Source: Diphasiastrum complanatum
Taxonomy: Eukaryota > Streptophyta > Lycopodiopsida > Lycopodiales > Lycopodiaceae
Assembly (NCBI GenBank): GCA_029204225.1
Contig: CM055104.1
Coordinates: 53,152,020 to 53,216,019 of the forward strand
Direction of reading: 5' to 3'
Length of the DNA: 64,000 bases
A program made the translations under genes and the position numbers. The notes beneath the pieces are model-generated. The model made no database searches. It worked only from the letters and a program-made list of their open reading frames with translations, and was not told the DNA's origin. Every line of letters starts with the position of its first letter. Within the stretch, counting starts at the first letter, position 1. Below are positions 33,701 through 48,700 of this stretch, in pieces.

Positions 33701-36700
33701 ATTTCAGCCCAAATTGAGGGCAATAGATCTTGTGTGAGTGTCGAGGACCTATAGTGCTCCTGGGACCATCATTATGAATATGTGGGCATGAAGCTAATGG
33801 GCACAATGTTTTCCTCCAAAGGGTTACCTCCCTTACTTTTCACATTAAGCAAGGAGTTTCCTTGAAGATTCATTTGGGTTCCTTCGAAGACTATAATTAG
33901 AGGTTAGAGATATGTATTGTTTGGCTTTTGATTATTGAGATTCTTGGGTACTCATCTACATTGTTGTAGGAAATAGAAGCCTAAGGATCCAGAATCTTAA
34001 CTATTCAATCACACAAAGCATTCTCAAAAGAAAGAGAGAGATACCCTCTTGTAGAAACTCGTGGACAGCCAAGGAGAATAATCAGTATTGCTTACAAAAG
34101 TGTCTATTACAAATGGGATGCACACATATATATAGTCCAAGATGACTATCTAACTTCATGACTATTGGCTATCCAACTACTTGACTGTTGACTATCCAAC
34201 TTTCTATAAGTTACATAGAAAGAATAAGGTACCTCCAAAATGTCAAGTTGGGATACTTAATGTCACAATTAGGCCTAGTGGACCCATGAGTCCCTACCAA
34301 GTTAATTTCATACTAACTTAGCTAACTCTAAGTTTAGTAGGTCTAATATAATAAATGACCATGGTTACACAACTCTCGACCTTTTGGGTCAAAGTAACCT
34401 ATGGTAATGTAAGCAATTCCATTTACATTCCAACACCCTCCTTAAATGGAAATGCATAACATAACATGAAGTAACTTCTCAAAAGAGAAAAATGCAACTT
34501 GTTGTGCGAACTTCATGTCGCCAAATAAACTTCGCACCGAAGTAGTCGAAATCTCATCCCCAATCATGTCCAACATATAAAAGGAAAAGAATGCGTAATA
34601 ATGAAGCATCAAGTCGAAGGGTGAGGATTTGCATGCTCCATCTGAAGTAGGGAACCAACATAAACTCGGCAATAAGTCGAAACATGAACCTGTAATCCAT
34701 CATAGGCTCCCACATCATTCGAAAATACTTCTTACCATAAGGACAATAAAAAAGAGTACCAAACTCTTTTGACATCACATCCTCCCGAACCTTACCATCA
34801 ATGACTTGCTCACATAGAATAGGCAATGTACCAACATCATGATGAAGAGTAAGTGTAGAACCAAAAAAATCAGCAAGAGGTACTAATTTTAAAGAGGCAT
34901 GTGCCTTACCTTCGTAGCAAGACATTTCTTTGTTGTCCTGCAAAGTCTCCAATAGCCGACAAGGAACTGTTATGGGCTGTTTAACACTTTGCTGCCGAAA
35001 GTGTTCCCAGCATGGACCATGTTGCCCATAATCTTCCGCAGGCTGTTCCTGAAGCATAATGGATTGCTCATGATGTAAAATGGGTTGTAAATGACCAAAA
35101 GAAGATGATTGAACCTGCTGTCCAATGTCTTCTTCATAAAAATTTGGCAAACTATCAAGAGATGCATCAACGATGGCGTCATCAAAGCTGTCCCTCGAAG
35201 AGGTATGGGATGACATAGAAGATTCTTCAAGTAATGAAAAATTCTCTCCAATCAAATGCTCACTCTTAACACTTTGAACAAAAGTCAAATGCTCACTCTT
35301 AACACTTTGAACAAAAGTACTAATTGACACATGTTGACTCCCTCCTCGATTAGTACAAAAAGGTTCCAAAGAGTGGTTGAATTTTTCAGCCTTTGTTAAA
35401 ACATCAAATTGAAAAGGTTTCGCATGAAACTTTTCACTAATGTATCCATCATATGCATCAACTTGCGGTGACTTGAAAAAAGAAGATTGTTTCAACATAT
35501 GCTCAATGTATCGTTGTTGAGAGATGAAGATTTCTGCCTCATGTGGAAGATCAACAAGAACCCAAGTGTGGTTCTTCATGAGTGAGTTATACTCCTCTTG
35601 CATCGCATCCTCCCAACGTTTTACTCCTGTGGCCTGCTCATGAAAAACAGGTTCTACTGCACTATCCTCAATAGAAATAAGAGCAAAACCAGGAACATCA
35701 GCAAATTCTACTGATTTAGTAGAGGCACGAGTCTTCCCTTCATAGAAATGATCCACTTTGCTGTCCTGCAAAGTCTGCAACAACTATTTAGGGACTAGTT
35801 TGGGCTGTCCAATAGCCTTACCTTTGTCAACACTTTGCTGTCCAAAGTGTTCCGAACTTGGACCTTGCTGTCCAATGTTTTCCGAACTTGGACCTTGCTG
35901 TCCAATGTCTTCAACAGGCTGCTCTTCACCATAAATAGGTTCTTCTTGATGAACTATGGGCTGCAAAATTGAAGGAGTAGTGGGCTGTCCACTAGAAGTT
36001 GATGACAGTCCCTTATCTTGATGATTAGATGGCAAAAATAAATCTGGAAATATTTTAAGATATGCATCATGGGAGAAGTCCCCTTTCATGACATGAGTGG
36101 GCACAACATCATAGGAGGTCTTTTCATCAAAATGAACATCACGACTTACTATGATTTTATTAGTATCCATATTAAACAACCTATAGCGCTTGCTTTCACT
36201 ACTATAGCTAACAAATATGCATTTAACTCCTTTATCATCAAGCTTGGTTCTTAGCTTATCGGGAATGAAAGCATAAGCCGTGCAACCAAAGATGCATAAG
36301 TGAGAAACAGTAGGCTTCTTACCATACCAAACTTCATAAGGAGTTAATACCTTCAAGCCTTTAGTAGGACACCGATTACTAATGCCGCCGTTATAACCGC
36401 TTCAGCCCAAAACTTGTGAGGTAGGCCCTTTGCCTTGAGCATGCATCGAGCCATCTCCATAATAGTGCGATTCTTTCTTTCAGCAACACCGTTATATATT
36501 CCCCTCCTCGGTCGGTACGTAAGATCTTCAAAGAGTGCCCAAACTGATTTTCTATCATTGCTAGAAAATCCTTAAAGCGTTGAAAAACTTCAGATTTTGC
36601 CTTAATAGGATAAATCCATGTAAATCTTGAAAGGTCATCAATAAAAGTAACAAAGTACTTACACCTTCCAATGGATTCGGTCCTCATTGGACCACATACA

Positions 36701-39700
36701 TCACTACGAACCAAATCAAATTTGCCATCAACTCTAATAGTTCCATCAATTGGAAAAGATTGCCTTTGAAATTTCCCAAGTAAGCATCCTTCGCATACAT
36801 GTCCTTCGGGATGCTCAATATTAGGAATGTCTTCAACCATATTGAATCTCTTCAACATGTTCAAGCTAGCAAAGTTGAGATGTCCAAACCTAGCATGCCA
36901 TAATTTAGCCAACTCCAAAGAATGTGAACTTGATGCAACAAGACAAAAAGATGATGAAGCTCTTCGCTCATAGGTATCCATAAGGAACAATCCACCACGT
37001 AATGTTTCTGAAGCAATGATCATAAGAGATCTCTTTGGGTCTTTGATAAGACATTTGTCTTCTTTGAAGTCCACAACCAATCCTTGGTTCATAATTTCTA
37101 GAGACCGAAATGAGATTCTTTTTTATTTTTGGAACATAAAGTACATTACGAATGTACTTCTCCTCACCATTGGGTAAGATAATGGGGATCACACCAATAC
37201 CTTTGATAGGATAAGAGGTGTTATCAACACCTTGAACTTTGCTTCCATCATGCACTTTCACAAGCTTTGTGAAGACCTCTTTGTGATAAGTCATATGACG
37301 TGTGGCACCGCTATCAATCACCCAATCAATAGATGAAAAAACAACAACTTGTAAAGCTGAAGATGAGCTGTTTTCTGCTGAAAAACCAACAAGATTTGAA
37401 GTGGCAGAAATTTCGTCTTTAGGAGAGATGAGATTATTAGTGACAAAAGCATAATCATTATTGAAAAGATTATCCTCCTTTCCAAATTGTTGTTCCAAAG
37501 TAATGATTGCGGTACTTGTATTGTTACCTTTCTCTTTTTCCTTTGCAAGCCTCTTCCTACATTCTTTGATGTGATGCCCAAACTTCTTGCAATAGTGGCA
37601 CTTACCCTTCTTCTTGGAGCCTTGATCTTGAGCTTCCTTAGATTTTTTATCATCTTTGGAAGTTTTGAAATCCACTTGCCTTTGCCTTGTCTTTTGCAAA
37701 GAAAGCTTGATCTTCTTGTTCACCAAAGTTGATCCTTGTTTCCTCTTCTTGAAGAAGTAAGCCAACAAGTTCGTCGAAGGAGATTTGTTGTCCCCTAAGA
37801 GAAATGCTCAATGATGACACAAATGGAAGGTAAGAATCAGGAAGAGAGTTGAGAGTAATAGATACAAATTGTGAGTTCTCAATCACCTCATCAATACTAA
37901 GAAGCTCCTCTCGAAGATCCTTGATCTTCGTCAAGTGGTTTGTAAGCAAATCACCTTCTTGCATCTTCAAGATAGAAAGTTGATTTTGAAGATATACCAC
38001 TTTTGCCGCATTCTTTACTTGAAACATCTTTGCAAGAGTCTCCCAAGCACTTTTGGAAGTCTTGCATGATCTAATATGTGGAAGGATAGATCTCTTCACT
38101 GATAATGCAATGACGGAATGTGCTTGGGCATCTCGTCAATCCCACTTCTTTTGCTCATCGAAAGACACCTCCGTAGATGATGAAGTAGTTGTTCTAGATG
38201 GTGTAATAGGTGCCAAGGTAGGCGGCCTCTCTTCGTCACCATTAACTACTTCCCACAAACCTTTAGCAATTAGAAGGTTCTTTATCATGTAGCACCACAA
38301 GGAATAGTTTGTGCCATCCAGCCTATCTTCATTAAATAAAGAACCAATAGACTCCGATTCTTTAGCCATAACAAAAAAATAAGCTTGTAGTAGATAGGAA
38401 ATAGACTTTCCAAGACAAAATCTACTCAAAGGGCAGCAACCTGAAAGCTGAAATTATGAGCACAATAGATTGCAATACTCCACATGCAATTTGCTCAACA
38501 AGTAATGAAATAGGTGGCTGATCTCTGCACACAAAAACAGAATGCTCACAAATAGGTAGACTTCTAATGAAGCCTAAACCAAAACCAGAAATTTGTGGCT
38601 AAAAAGAGTGCACACTATGTGCATATAGAGCTGATGGTAGCGCCCTACTCCAAGCTCACCAACAGGGGAATTTCAGCAAGAAATGTGTCCAAAACACATG
38701 TGTCTTCATTTAAGAAGTAAATCTGAAATTTTCAGCATGTAATTGAGTCAAGATCACATGCAATTGGTTTGAGCATGGGCGCCCTACTGCTAGATCTCAA
38801 ATAGGTGAAGGTGCCCTGCAATTTCTTGCAAAAAAGCTATAAGAAGATGAACAGATTCTTCTCCTGCAAAAATCAGCTGATTTTCTGCAACCGAAAGGGG
38901 AAGAAGATAGCTTCCTATTGGGCTCCCTCCTGCAAGCAATATGATCACCTAAAGGCTTTGATACCATGTAGGAAATAGAAGCCTAAGGATCCATAATCTT
39001 AACTATTCAATCACACAAAGCATTCTCAAAAGAAAGAGAGAGATGGCTAGAAACCCTCTTGTAGAAACTCGTGGACAGCCAAGGAGAATAGTCAGTATTG
39101 CTTACAAACGTGTCTAATACAAATGGGATGCACACATATATATAGTCCAAGATGACTATCTAACTTCATGACTATTGGCTATCCAACTACTTGACTGTTG
39201 ACTATCCAACTTTCTATAAGTTACATAGAAAGAATAAGGTACCTCCAATATGTCAAGTTGGGGTACTTAATGTCACAATTAGGCCTAGTGGACCCATGAG
39301 TCCCTACCAAGTTAATTTCATATTAACTTAGCTAACTCTAAGTTTAGTAGGCCTAATATAATAAATGACCATGATTACACAACCCTCGACCTTTTGGGTC
39401 AAAGTAACCTATGGTAATGTAAGCAATTCCATTTACATTCCAACAATTGCTTGTAGGGCTTTGTATATGATTGTATTTGGTGATCTCTAACAATCTTTGA
39501 AGGAGGTAGGTTGTTATTCATTAATTATGTCTTTTATTGTATTTGGTGATCTTCAGTAATCTTTGAAAAACTGTTCATAGCCACCAATGATAAGTCCTTT
39601 TATCTTTATGTGATACCATGCCTATGGATCCTTTTAAGCACTTACTTTGAGTAGGAATATCGTAGTATTTAGAGTTCATGGTCTAGGTTTTGCGGGTGGA

Positions 39701-42700
39701 CTACATAAAGATAAAGATTGCATGTCTCATTGTTATATAGGATACTATCGTAGTCTTAACATCGATGAAATAGTCTTGAAGAAAAATGTAGGAGTATATC
39801 CATCTGAAACTTCATTTTGGTAGTTAAATTTGTTTCATTGTAGGTTTTAAACTAGTAGACATTATTCTGAATGAAGGACTTGTTATGATAGTCTGGGATG
39901 CGATCAGTCTTACACCATTTTTCATCTCTTTTTTCTTTTAAAAAACTCTAAACTGCGTAAAAAGAATCCTACCTTCAGAGTGCTGCTTATGTTTTAGTGC
40001 TATGATAATATGGAAAGAGGTTCTGACTTGAATTGAACGACGTGGGTTTGACTTTGTATGGTATTATGTCAAATTTTTTGGAAAACTGCTTGTGGATGTT
40101 AAGCATAGCTTTTTTTCTTGTTTGGCTTGAGGCAGCTAGTAGGAGCTGTTGAAGATTAAATGCTTTATGTCTTGTCAGCCATAATCTGGTACCTGTCAAT
40201 CTCTGATTTTGCAGCAGAGATGAGGTTTTGGAGCTTCAACCAATGATGTCTTATCAGCGCATGCTCCTGCATCGACTTGCAGATATTTTTGGGTATACAT
40301 CTTGATGAAAGCTTCTCAATATATGTGACGAGTGGGAAATTCACGTTGAAGGATTTTTTCTGTTTATTGTACAATTAGTGCAGCCTTGCTGAAAGTGCTT
40401 GACAACCTAGCTTAAGTAATCTGTTGACTGTTAGGGTCTTGAATAACCCATTGTAACTATTTGTTCCTTAATCTCTTTTCTTGATACCTAAGGATGTTGT
40501 GCTCTGATAACACATCTTTTATTGTTTTCAAAAATTGCATTCGTTATTTTTTTCCATTGGGAGAAATAGTCTCAAATCTGATTATGTCAGTGCAAGTATT
40601 AGTGTAAATGGCATGACACAGAGATCCGATGTATCTTTCACAGGATTGCATATCCGAATGCTGTCTCAGGTTAAAAGAGACAATGGCAACTTACAGTATT
40701 TGATTGTTTTAGCTAGAACACACAGATAAATAATCTGTTGAGAGGCTATTTCTGTTTAATTTAGTATGCCCACATCTATAAGTTTCTGTGGTTTACATGA
40801 GATTGTTAAGATAGGAGTAGTTTGATGTTGTATTGTTCTATTTTGATACTTCTTTGGAATCAAAAGCTCAGTATGAAGCTCTCACTTCACAATCACTTGT
40901 TATCTTATCTATGCAGGTTAGCACACCAGTCTGTTGGTGAAGGAGAAAGCAGACACCTTGTAGTGGAAAAATGCGAGAATTCCTCAATGTACTACCCTTG
41001 AAAATGCTCCTTCATGTGGGAGCCACAGTTTATTTCCGATCTTAATTTCAAGTTTTCAACATAAGTCCATTTTGAAGAAGTTACTGTAGATTAGTGGAGT
41101 TTCTTCTGGAGTAAGTTGTATACCTGAATTTTGCCTCATAGAAGGTTTTACTCCTTAGATCTTGTATAGTATTTTCATATTAAGTTCATAAATTGTAATG
41201 CCAACCACCAAAACAGTAATTTAATAGGGATAGTCATGGGAAAAATCACACTATGGGCAAAGGTGGCGCTTCTAGAATTTTACAAATATGAGATTCTTTT
41301 GACGATTTATTAAGGATGAAACTCCCAATGTAAAGCACTTGACATTTCTTTGTGACCTTATAGGTGTCACAACATGAACATCATTCCCCTTATGTCATCA
41401 ATAGTTGAGGATCAGCAAATATAACATTTCTCAGGAAAGCTATGGGTAGCTGTGAATCTTAGTTGCCTGTTCCGGAACGGAACGCGTTCTGGAACTTCAC
41501 CAAAAAAAAATTAAAATAGTACGTTCCGTTTTAACAAAAGAATCAAAGTATTAAGGATGAATAGGGTCCATAGCGATTTCAGAGCAATAGGATCCATGGG
41601 AGCCTGGTGAAGCTGGTCCAATGCATTTCGGGGACCTGCAACATGCTCTTTGCAACGCCCTTCCTCTTTTTCTTTTTGGGTGCATGGCTTCTTTCGCTGA
41701 AAGCTCTCCCTTACATTGTGATTCGGGCCATCTTTCTCAGCTGAAGCCGAGAGATGAGAAAGAGGATAAAATTATCAAACCCAGTTTGCAGAAGGGGAAA
41801 CCCGGTTGTAGAAGGGGAAACCCGCTATGACTGCTTGCGCAGTGCGAATGCGAGTGATCAGTTAGAACTTAGAAAGTAAGAACATGGCGATTCTTGGATT
41901 AACGTGAGCTTAAGAATGTGGCTCAGATAGCGATTCTAGGATCAACAAGAGCTACAAGAATTTCGTTCGTTTTTGCCAGATTTTTTTGGCTATAAGCAGC
42001 TCTCTATCAGCAGTCAGACAAGATATGGCATGGATCCTAGAAATCGTTATGGAGTACAGGTCTTGGCTATCTATCAGCAGTCAGACAAGATATCGCATGG
42101 ATCCTATGGAGTACAAGTCTTGGCTACAAGCAGCTCTCTATCAGCAGTCAGACAAGAAGAAGGAAGATCGTGGCCAGTCTAACACTTGTTTTGTTATTTT
42201 TAAGAAAACGTTCTGACCCAGTACGTTCGGAACGTGCTGTACGGAACATACAGTACGTTCCGACCCAAAAGGGTCGGAACGGGTTTCTAAGCTGTGAATT
42301 ATTTAACTTCCAGGATGAACTTTCAAACCTTTGCCAGTTGTCTTTTGTAAGAGTTCCTAAGGATTTGAGGCATGTGGCTGGAGGAACAGTGACTCAAAAG
42401 TGTTTTGAAAATGTCACGGGGATTTTAAAAATTATTCACAACTTTCAAAATTTTAGAGGTAGCTACTTGAGGAGGAGTGGAATGTTATAAAGATGTTCCA
42501 GATTCAATGCCAAACATTGGTCATTGTAGGCAACTTTTTTGAAAACCTGAGAACATTGATCATAGGTTGAGCTAACCATATAACAAGTGACTAAATGGAT
42601 GGAGACTGAGATTAAGGTTGGTGATATAAGTTTACTAATGCCACAGTAGGTCAAATGTGCATGATGGTGTCATGGATGGTACACAGGAGCCAAGTCATGA

Positions 42701-45700
42701 ATATGTAATCAGGACATTATCATTATTATTGGGGCGTCATTAATTCGTTTGGACTCCCAAAAATTAGTTAATTACACGAGGTTCGTTTAATATGGTCAAT
42801 GGTATCAACTTCAGGCATTTGGTGACTAATTGTGACCATGTGGCTTGGACCTACGAGTAGGGTTTATCCAGCATCTGAATTTTTGCAAGGGACACATTTC
42901 CTAAGTGAACCTTTACGTACATTTGTGCATGTGACTTACTGCTCTAAGGAGCTGTCGAAGTGGTCATGGATGTCGTAGCGAGTGGTTTGTTCCATGCACA
43001 AGGAATTTTATGGTTTGAGACTTTGTGGGTGGACTCTATAAGGTTGAAGATTGCATGCCTCCTTGATACTTTGGGTGCTATCCTAGACTTAACATTGATA
43101 CATTGTTTCTTATTTAAGAGACTCTGGCTAGCTATCCTTTGAAGATCTTGCTAGTATCAGAGCACTTCCTAGGGCAAGAATGAGAACCTTTTGTCCAAGA
43201 AAAGCAACTTTTTGGGGTTTCTGGAGGTGGGCAGCAGCCCTGAAATTCATTCAACTTGTCCACATTTTTGGGCTTGAAGAAAGAAATACACTATGCAATT
43301 GCACGATTTGCAGTCTATTATTGGCTATCTGGTATGTACATTATTTGCATTGATTTGGGTCAGATCTGGTGTACTTACTGTACTGTAAGATATTCTATAC
43401 TACAGCTGCCAGCTGGATTGTTTTCCTTCAAAATTGGATCATTTCAAGATCAATCTTGGTTTTACTTGACCAAGAAATATGCTAGTTTTAGTGAATTTCC
43501 AAAAGCAAGACTATTATCGACATAATTGGAGCAGCTTTTCACATATTTTCATTGATCACCGTACATACTTCACTGCTGGTTTAGAGCAGCCCCTGTTGGG
43601 CATGTTTGAAACCGTGTTTGGCCATATCTGGGCAAGCTTATATTAATTTTGGTTGTTGTCCCTACACAGAACTAGTTCTGCATATTGGAGGAAGTTTCAT
43701 TACCTTCGGAAAATGGGGCATTGATGGTAAATTCAAAGGAGAAAACTATGACAAGAGATCTTGTACAGTGAAAGTGATTGAGCATGTATAACTGGCAATG
43801 ATCATTTTTTTAGGCATACCACTGTTTACACTCTAAAAGTGGATAAAAAGGTTCCAAATGTTTGGATGATTTTTCCAAACATTTTGAAACGCTTCAAATG
43901 TGAAACGTTTGAACGTTTCAAACGTTTTGGTTGCAACTGTGCTTTAGGAAGGAGGCTGGGGCAGCACTGATGCCCATGTTGGCAGATTTGCTGCCTGGTG
44001 CTGATACTAAAACAACCCCCCCCCCATGACCATTGTTTCTAAAACTCCCTCTGCTCCTATTTTGCCCCTTCCTGATATATATACTCCAAAAGCTTTTGAA
44101 CAGTATGTTTTTACCTGTCTCGATTAACTAGGGATTGAACTCCGCCCCATGAAGAAGGATGTGATGCAGCTCCATGCAACAATGCAATCTCTGTCAGAAG
44201 AGCAGGATAAGATGAGAGCCATGATCGCTACATTGGAGGAAACACTAGGCAAGCGAGGGGAACCGGTCCTTGTCACCACCACGAAGCTCCAGGAATCAGA
44301 GAAAAAAATCAAGAAGCATCAAGAAGAAGCATTATCATGGGCAGTAGTTCTTAAAAATAAGTCCGGTAGGCAATCTACACATATGTCATCGTTTCCTTTA
44401 GGTCCTATAAAAAAAGAGACTCCGTGAGCAGAAAATACATAATATTTGAGTTCGTGGTATTACGGACACACAAAAATGCTGAGAATGAGGCCAAGCAATT
44501 TTAGAACCAACCTGGGTCAATGGAAAATGGCATTATGCCAAAGAGCTAAGCTATGTGAGACAAATTATTTATGGACGAAGACCTAACCTATATTCAGGTG
44601 GCTGAATGCCGCAAGGCTATCCAAGAGGTTGAGGCTACAAGCAGATATGTGGTTTATAGAGATGGAGACATTCGATATTTCAATCGTGGATCTACCAGTG
44701 GTACAGTTTCTAGTGGCTAGGGATTTGGGGTCCCCGAGTACTGGAGCACCCTGTGGCCCCGTCACCTTCATATTAGCTCATGGAACTGTAATGCTTTGTT
44801 GATTTTCGAAGGCATTTGACTCTGTCTTGAGACACCTACTTATACAGAGGTTGTGTGAGCTTGGCTTCTCTACTGATACAGTTTTGGCAATTATGGCACT
44901 CTATGAGCAGGTTTGGAATTGTTTCAGATCAGATGTGGGTTTATGCCAGCTGGTGAGGAGCACTATTGGGGTGACGTAGGGTTTCTCCCTCTCCCCACAC
45001 TCTTTGGACTATATATTGATGAGCTAGAGTGTGTTGTTGACCAGGAGGGTGGTATCGGCTGTAGACTTGGTGACATTCTTATTTCCTCTTTAATTATACA
45101 GATTATGTGGCACTAGTTTCGTCTACAGTAGAGGGATTCCAGAGACATCTGGATAGACTCCACTCACTCAGGGATAGATGGGTTTGACTGTACATACTAG
45201 GAAGACTCAGATTATGATCTTTAATAGTTCTAGGGCCTATATGTAGCGACAGAGTTTTACTTCGAATGGCCAGCCTTTGGAAACTGATCCTTTTACACAT
45301 ATTTGGGCACACTTTTCACAGGTCCTATTGTTAGCATAAGATAGGTTGTGGCAACTAGGGTTAGGAAGGGTCATGCGTCCTTGGTTGGTTAGTCTTGAGT
45401 GTTATGTTTCTGGAAGTATATTCGGGGTGTCCCGAGTAAGAGCAAGTTATTTGACTATGGTCTCACCTACCGTTATGTATGCTACCATGGCGTACAAGGC
45501 TTCATGAGTGAGACAAATTTTCAGGACATCAAATTATGGAATATCTTGTTTGCTAGTATTTCAGGACAAATTTCATGAGTTGAGGCTATTTTCAGGACAA
45601 TTGTATCTATTTAGAGATTACTAAGTCTTCCCCGATCACGCTATCCTCAGTTGGCCCTCCTATCATCTCATATGTTACATGACCAGGGCCACCAATTTTT

Positions 45701-48700
45701 GTGGTACTCCCATGTTTCTCATTTATTATGCACATATGGCATGACTATCTTAGAGTTACTTGAGGGATCTCATCGGTACATTCGAGGTTTTACTTATCGT
45801 GCCTATTTACAATGGACATGGCAACTAAGTTAGATTTCTACCGTTCCCATTTCCTTGATTTGGATATTATTGGTGTGCCAATATTACCTCGGTATTTGGA
45901 TATGGTCTCTCTCATGCTTACTGTTCACATTGGGATAGTTACGAGTTTCCTCACACCAGGTATGTGTGGAGAGGTGATCTTTTCAGAGCATTTCACGGGA
46001 GCGTCGAATTTGTCAGTTATGTACATTAGACAGGATGGAGTCCGAGGAGCATCTTATTTTTAGGTGTCTATATTATAAGATTAGAGGATGTTATCATTGC
46101 CTTTTCCATGATTCCTTAGTCACACTACGCTCTCTTATTTCCTATGTGGACCCACGTGTTTTTTGATGATACGTTAGATGTTTCTTCTACGCCAACATAC
46201 ATGCCAGCAGGACCAGTATGGAGATATAGGCTCCCAGCCCAGATTACCTCTTTTTTCTCGAGGAGATGTTCTAGAATATATACTGAGAGTGAGACACTAT
46301 TTGAGGATGAGTATGATATCCCATCCCATGACCAGCATCGTGATCAGAGGCATTGTGTACCACTACAATCAAGAGCTATTTAGAGACCTCAGAGACGACG
46401 ACCCCCTCCATCTTTAGCAACATCTGTAGCATTGGGAGCATCCATCCTTTCTTATTTCAACAGAGTTCCAGCTCTACTGGGACCTGTTATCTGACTTTAA
46501 CATATGTACAACGCATGGCACTGACTGGTATATCATTGTATCATGGTATTATTTACAGTATTTGTGTATTTATGCAGAGAGCTCTTTGGTTTCATTTAGA
46601 GTTCATTGACTACTTTTAGAGCTCATTTTGGATGTTCAGAGACTAGTTTTCATTTTAAGTTTTGTTTTCTGGAGACATGTTTTTATGCTCCTACATAGAC
46701 TACCACACTTGTACTATCTGGTCTTGTATGTTTTTTAGCGTTTAAGGACAATAAATGTTTCTTTCTTTCTCTCTCTGATTATGTATACTTTGTCTCCTCT
46801 TGATTTTTCTCGTACACTATACAAGTTTTCCTATAGAGTGAAATGGGATCCAGGGCTAAACAAGAATATTTCTAACCCCTCAGCCCCCCCTTTCTGCAAT
46901 GGCATGCAAGTGCGTCGTGCACACACCCCAATGCACAGTAGCATCTTCTAATATAGTGTAAGTAAGGTTCTTTGAACACGTGTCAAATTTCCAAAGACAA
47001 GGTCTTTTTATGTACTACTGTCTACATAAGGAACTGAAGTGTCTCCATATTGATAATCCTGCGGAGACATCTTCTATGCTTCTTGCGCATGCAACTAAGT
47101 TTGACTGAGATTTACACCAAAATTCAAGTGTTTGATAATAATATGGAAGAATAGATTGGGCCAAGTATCAAAATAATGAATCTATTGTAAAACGTAGCAG
47201 GGATCACGTGCTTTTAGCATAGATTTGCCAAATGTTACCTCTCACGCGTGCCCTAGCTTCCAAAAATATGTCTGGAAACATCCCTGAATGAGTTTAAAAA
47301 TTTGTGAGTAACACAAATATCTAAATCTTCTGTTGAATCAAAAGAACTTGAAACCCTTCTGAACGAGATACATTGTGAAACTGTGTGCAGCTTGATTGCT
47401 TTCTATAAACACAGCTGTAGACTTTCAACTTTGCATCCATCAGTTTGACTTATTGTTTTGGACTTTTGGGTATAGACAAATTTGTAAGCTGTATTTTTTG
47501 GTTTGTGGTTAAGTTTCTGTGATAGAGAATGAAGGTTAAGTTCATAGGCTGACTATCTTCAAAAGACAACTGATAAAATATATGTATGGTGGTTGTGACA
47601 GCCCTACTGTGCTTGTAAGTGATGTGTTAGAAGGTCTTTATGGAGATTTGCCTGAGCCGTACATCACAAAACAGCTACTGAAACGGACTCCTCCCTTACC
47701 AGGTGCATTTCTAAAAAATGAGGTTATTTTATGTTTTTCCATTGTAGTGTAGCTTATTTTTTGATCTGTTACTTGGTATCATGCATGGTCTTTTTCCATG
47801 TCATGGGTGCATTTCTACTCCTTACTAGATGAAATTTTTGGATTCCAGTTTGTTAGGACTTGTTTGCCTATGCTGTGGTTCTAATTAGTACACCGCAATA
47901 TTTTCCTTCATAACTGGGAAGTCTTTGATGCCAAAAGTAAACTCCATCTTGCTGACATTATTCAAGATGTCTACAATCTTGGAGTTTTTGGCAATCCAAA
48001 CTTTTGCTCTCTCACAGTTGCTTTTGCCATGTCTTGTGGAAGTTGCATGTCACAACCATAATCATTGGATTGTTTTTCTTCTTCTCGTTTGTCCTGTTTG
48101 CTTGAATCCTTTACGTCAAGTCTAGCTTGCAATTTGTTCCCAACTTTCATGAAGAAGGTTGTGTGCCAAATTATGTGGCTCTGCAGAACGTAGTTGAGAT
48201 TCCTTATGTTCTGATGATGTTAACCAAACAGGCGTTTGCTTATTAATGACCTTGATTGTCAAACTTGATTGCAATTTTCCTTTTTCTTGTAAGGGGGATT
48301 GTCGAGCTTGTTTGTAAATTGTGCATGATACTAGAGGAGACTATTTGAGCCAAGTCCTCTAATAATTCTACCCCTGGTGTTAATGTTTGGGTATTTTAAT
48401 TCTGAGTCAACCATTGTTGATGTTCATGGTGTTTCTTCAAAAGTAGCAGCCATACACTTAAAATGGCAGCACTCCACTGTTTTTGAGATTTACTCCAGCT
48501 TTTCTGAGATTTATGTGTTTAGGAGGGGACATTTCTCGGTTCAACTGAGTAGCTTTCATTCTATTTGAATTCTTCTTATTTATCTTCATCAGCAATTCGA
48601 CTGATATTTTGTATGACTGCAGGAATTTTATCTGTTAAATGTACACCCAAAGCACTAGCAGGACAAGCTTTCATAACAAAATGACCACTAAAGATAGTAA

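Larger units (their letters stand above)
33965..39445 (-). mobile_element. Copia F: complete, internally deleted LTR element in intron 3
   Basis: 5,481 bp with both LTRs, minus-strand PBS and polypurine tract, flanked by ATTGT (33960-33964) and ATTGC (39446-39450), a 5-bp target duplication with one change. It lies antisense to the host gene. The LTRs differ by about ten substitutions and one 8-bp indel over ~471 bp, so it is middle-aged compared with the element at 52 kb. Gag, protease and integrase are present with few lesions; the RT palm and RNase H are absent, so it needed enzymes in trans. Confidence 0.93.

Noticed and set aside
33022-33737. Overlapping Cys/Phe/Trp-rich ORFs of 118 and 145 codons
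   Set aside because: The composition is that of T-rich intronic DNA; no start context, motif or continuation.
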